Positions 7,171 through 7,935 of a DNA stretch of 7,935 nucleotides are shown piece by piece. Source of the stretch: Sutterella sp. UBA4713. GTDB lineage: Bacteria; Pseudomonadota; Gammaproteobacteria; Burkholderiales; Burkholderiaceae_F. The stretch covers positions 1 through 7,935 of the forward strand of contig DHJT01000067.1 of NCBI GenBank assembly GCA_002404465.1, read 5' to 3'. Every line of letters starts with the position of its first letter. The first letter of the stretch is position 1. The notes under the pieces were generated by a model. That model did no database searches and was not told the origin of the DNA. It saw nothing but the letters and a program-made list of their open reading frames with translations. Both the position numbers and the translations under genes were made by a program.

Positions 7171-7205
7171 AGAAAGTATTATATCGCAATATAATACAAT
7201 AGCAA
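7171..7205 (-). promoter_or_regulatory. Promoter of the IS operon, nearly leaderless, with AT-rich dyad
   Basis: On the minus strand TTGCTA (7205-7200) is followed after 16 bases by a perfect TATAAT (7183-7178). The predicted start of transcription falls within about a base of the ATG at 7170. No Shine-Dalgarno lies before that ATG, so translation may be leaderless. The -10 is embedded in a palindrome with arms GTATTATAT (7176-7184) and ATATAATAC (7189-7197). The palindrome also gives a TATAAT on the plus strand (7190-7195) and could be an operator. Confidence 0.55.
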
Positions 7206-7276
7206 AAAGTTTCCGCAGGGCGGACAAAGGACTGAAAAATGACGGAAGTTTCGTGCGTAATGACTACAAGATCCGG

Positions 7277-7370
7277 ATTTTCTTGCAAATCCCATCGGGG
7301 CAAGGCATACTCCTCGTTAGCTTTACCGGTTTTATCCTTTTCACCGGAACAAAGAAAAGTCACAACCAGA
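7277..7370 (+). other. Spacer between the IS and the structured leader
   Basis: No gene is supported here. It begins with the second copy of the 9-base direct repeat. A weak plus-strand promoter candidate is TTGCAA (7283-7288), 17 bases, CATACT (7306-7311), with about 4/6 matches in each box. The minus-strand frame across it overlaps the GC-rich leader and is not credible. Confidence 0.35.
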
Positions 7371-7471
7371 CCCCTCGCGGGCGTTGCCCCGCGGAGATGC
7401 ATCGGTATTGCACCGGGGGTCACGCTTTTTTCAGCGCGGGGTTTTCTTTATTTCCCCGTACTGATTAGGAG
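7371..7471 (+). promoter_or_regulatory. Structured 5' leader of the AAA+ ATPase gene with alternative pairings
   Basis: Three local hairpins can form: CGCGGG/CCCGCG (7376-7381 with 7388-7393), CGGT/ACCG (7403-7406 with 7412-7415) and CGGGG/CCCCG (7437-7441 with 7454-7458). The third ends eight bases before the ribosome site AGGAG (7467-7471). A competing long-range pairing, CCCCGCG (7387-7393) with CGCGGGG (7435-7441), is a perfect 7 pairs and excludes both the first and third hairpins. From general memory, similar GC-rich leaders recur before genes of integrative conjugative elements, and the radC and STAXI RNA motifs are published examples of leaders in such places. Identity with either is not established. 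Confidence 0.5.
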
Positions 7472-7478
7472 CATGACC

Positions 7479-7935
7479 ATGATGCAATTTACCGATTGTA
7501 TTTCGGCCCGAGCGTTCGGATTGGATTCGGACAAAACGGTCCTCGGTTTCAAATTAGATGCCTCCCGCATCGGCAGGATCGTTCCCATCGACAAAAACCA
7601 TGCCTTTGAGGAAACATTTTTCGAAGCACTGCGCTTGTGGTGGGAATGGGACGACACGCGCGCACCGCTTTATATTTCCGGCCCCACGGGATGCGGAAAA
7701 ACGAGCGGTGTCATGCAGTTTCTCGCTCGTGTCGGCGCACGCGCTACCACCGTCACCTGCCGCGCCCGCATGGACAAAAACGACTTGATCGGATCGTACA
7801 CGGTCCGAGAACAAGGCGGTTTTACCTGGCAAGACGGGCCGGCATCGACGGCTTGGCGGCACGGTTTGGTACTTGTCATCAACGAGTTTACGTTAGCTCC
7901 CCCGGAAGTTTGGGTCTCGGCTAACGATATTCTCG
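7479..7935 (+). CDS. CobS/MoxR-like AAA+ ATPase, N-terminal part (runs off the window)
   Basis: The frame is open from the ATGs at 7473, 7479 and 7482 to the window end. AGGAG at 7467-7471 sits seven bases before 7479, which is therefore preferred; 7473 is too close. The 152 residues seen contain a Walker A, GPTGCGKT (68-75), and the segment RARMDKNDLIGSY (95-107). Next comes GGFTWQDGPASTAWRHG (113-129), then a Walker B in VLVINEF (131-137), with N-E in place of D-E. This order (R-M-DLIG, F-x-DGP, A-x-R-x-G, NEF-x3-PPE) is that of the CobS/CbbQ/MoxR group. Members act as ring ATPases, often with a VWA-domain partner, to load or remodel a target. With the ICE-like leader it is likely a conjugative-element gene rather than cobalamin CobS. 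The lid and sensor regions are outside the window. Confidence 0.85.
   Translation, partial: MMQFTDCISARAFGLDSDKTVLGFKLDASRIGRIVPIDKNHAFEETFFEALRLWWEWDDTRAPLYISGPTGCGKTSGVMQFLARVGARATTVTCRARMDKNDLIGSYTVREQGGFTWQDGPASTAWRHGLVLVINEFTLAPPEVWVSANDIL

Larger units (their letters stand above)
5207..7276 (-). mobile_element. ISAs1-family insertion sequence with two genes (boundaries tentative)
   Basis: The element carries an ISAs1-family transposase and a coupled upstream gene on the minus strand. The identical 9-mer ATTTTCTTG lies on the same strand at 5198-5206 and 7277-7285, just outside both genes. The family makes 8-10 base target duplications, so this is a good candidate and predicts an element of about 2.07 kb. 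Clear terminal inverted repeats were not found. The only inverted match near both ends is GTAGTC at 5214-5219 against GACTAC at 7262-7267, set 7 and 9 bases inside. The transposase side also has hairpins at 5216-5236 (AGTCGAA/TTCGACT) and 5267-5285 (CCCATCG/CGATGGG). Presence of the IS is firm; the exact ends are not. Confidence 0.6.

Noticed and set aside
5182..7269. TTGTAAATCA (5182-5191) versus TTGTAGTCA (reverse of 7261-7269) as IS inverted repeats
   Set aside because: The match needs a gap, does not extend, and would disagree with the 9-base direct repeat; too weak to define ends.
5294..7318. CGAGGA...ATGCCTTG shared between the transposase 3' end and the inverted sequence near 7301-7318
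   Set aside because: It lies partly inside transposase codons and the two blocks have different spacing, so coincidence is more likely than terminal repeats.
7115..7423. Minus-strand frame of about 100 codons across the IS edge and leader
   Set aside because: It crosses the probable IS boundary and lies antisense to the structured leader, with no ribosome site or domain. After virtual removal of the IS it would run into a stop, so it shows no continuity with the ATPase remnant.
7139..7468. Plus-strand frame of about 109 codons ending just before the AAA+ gene
   Set aside because: It starts inside the accessory gene on the opposite strand and then reads through the GC-rich leader. The translation of a structured leader gives protein-like but spurious sequence.
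1..7935. CRISPR array, tRNA or rRNA
   Set aside because: No regularly spaced repeats, cloverleaf-like segments or rRNA-like sequence were seen by eye.

Overview
The window looks like a chromosomal or integrated-element segment of a Gram-negative proteobacterium. The evidence is a SotB-type sugar efflux carrier, a Gtr-like surface glycosylation cassette, Shine-Dalgarno starts, and a conjugative-element-style ATPase behind a structured leader. A betaproteobacterium such as a Sutterellaceae-like gut organism is a reasonable guess, but this rests only on general impression and I cannot confirm it.

Left part (1-2627, plus strand): three tightly packed genes form one operon. They are the 3' end of a membrane-anchored family 2 glycosyltransferase, a small GtrA-family membrane protein, and a 603-residue polytopic membrane protein of the DUF6020 type. 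Together they resemble the GtrB / GtrA / specific-transferase trio that charges a lipid carrier with a sugar, flips it across the inner membrane and attaches it to a surface polymer. Two strong hairpins follow, at 2658-2678 and 2863-2902.

Middle (2628-5170): a gene-poor stretch of about 680 bases holds hairpins, a 10-base tandem repeat and one possible degraded minus-strand reading frame. It separates the operon from a convergent sotB gene (minus strand), which has its own promoter. Beyond it lies a minus-strand fragment of a DUF234-type ATPase. This fragment keeps the C-terminal winged-helix and nuclease-like part but has lost the whole P-loop half.

Right part (about 5207-7276): an insertion sequence with an ISAs1-family DDE transposase preceded by a second, translationally coupled gene of unknown function. 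A 9-base direct repeat (ATTTTCTTG at 5198-5206 and 7277-7285) is the best candidate for the target duplication. It would place the element between the ATPase fragment and the next region, so the ATPase was probably already truncated before the IS arrived.

Right edge (7286-7935, plus strand): a GC-rich leader with mutually exclusive base pairings leads into the start of a CobS/MoxR-like AAA+ ATPase that runs off the window. Such leaders and ATPases are typical of integrative conjugative elements, so the right edge probably enters one. No rRNA, tRNA or CRISPR array was seen.
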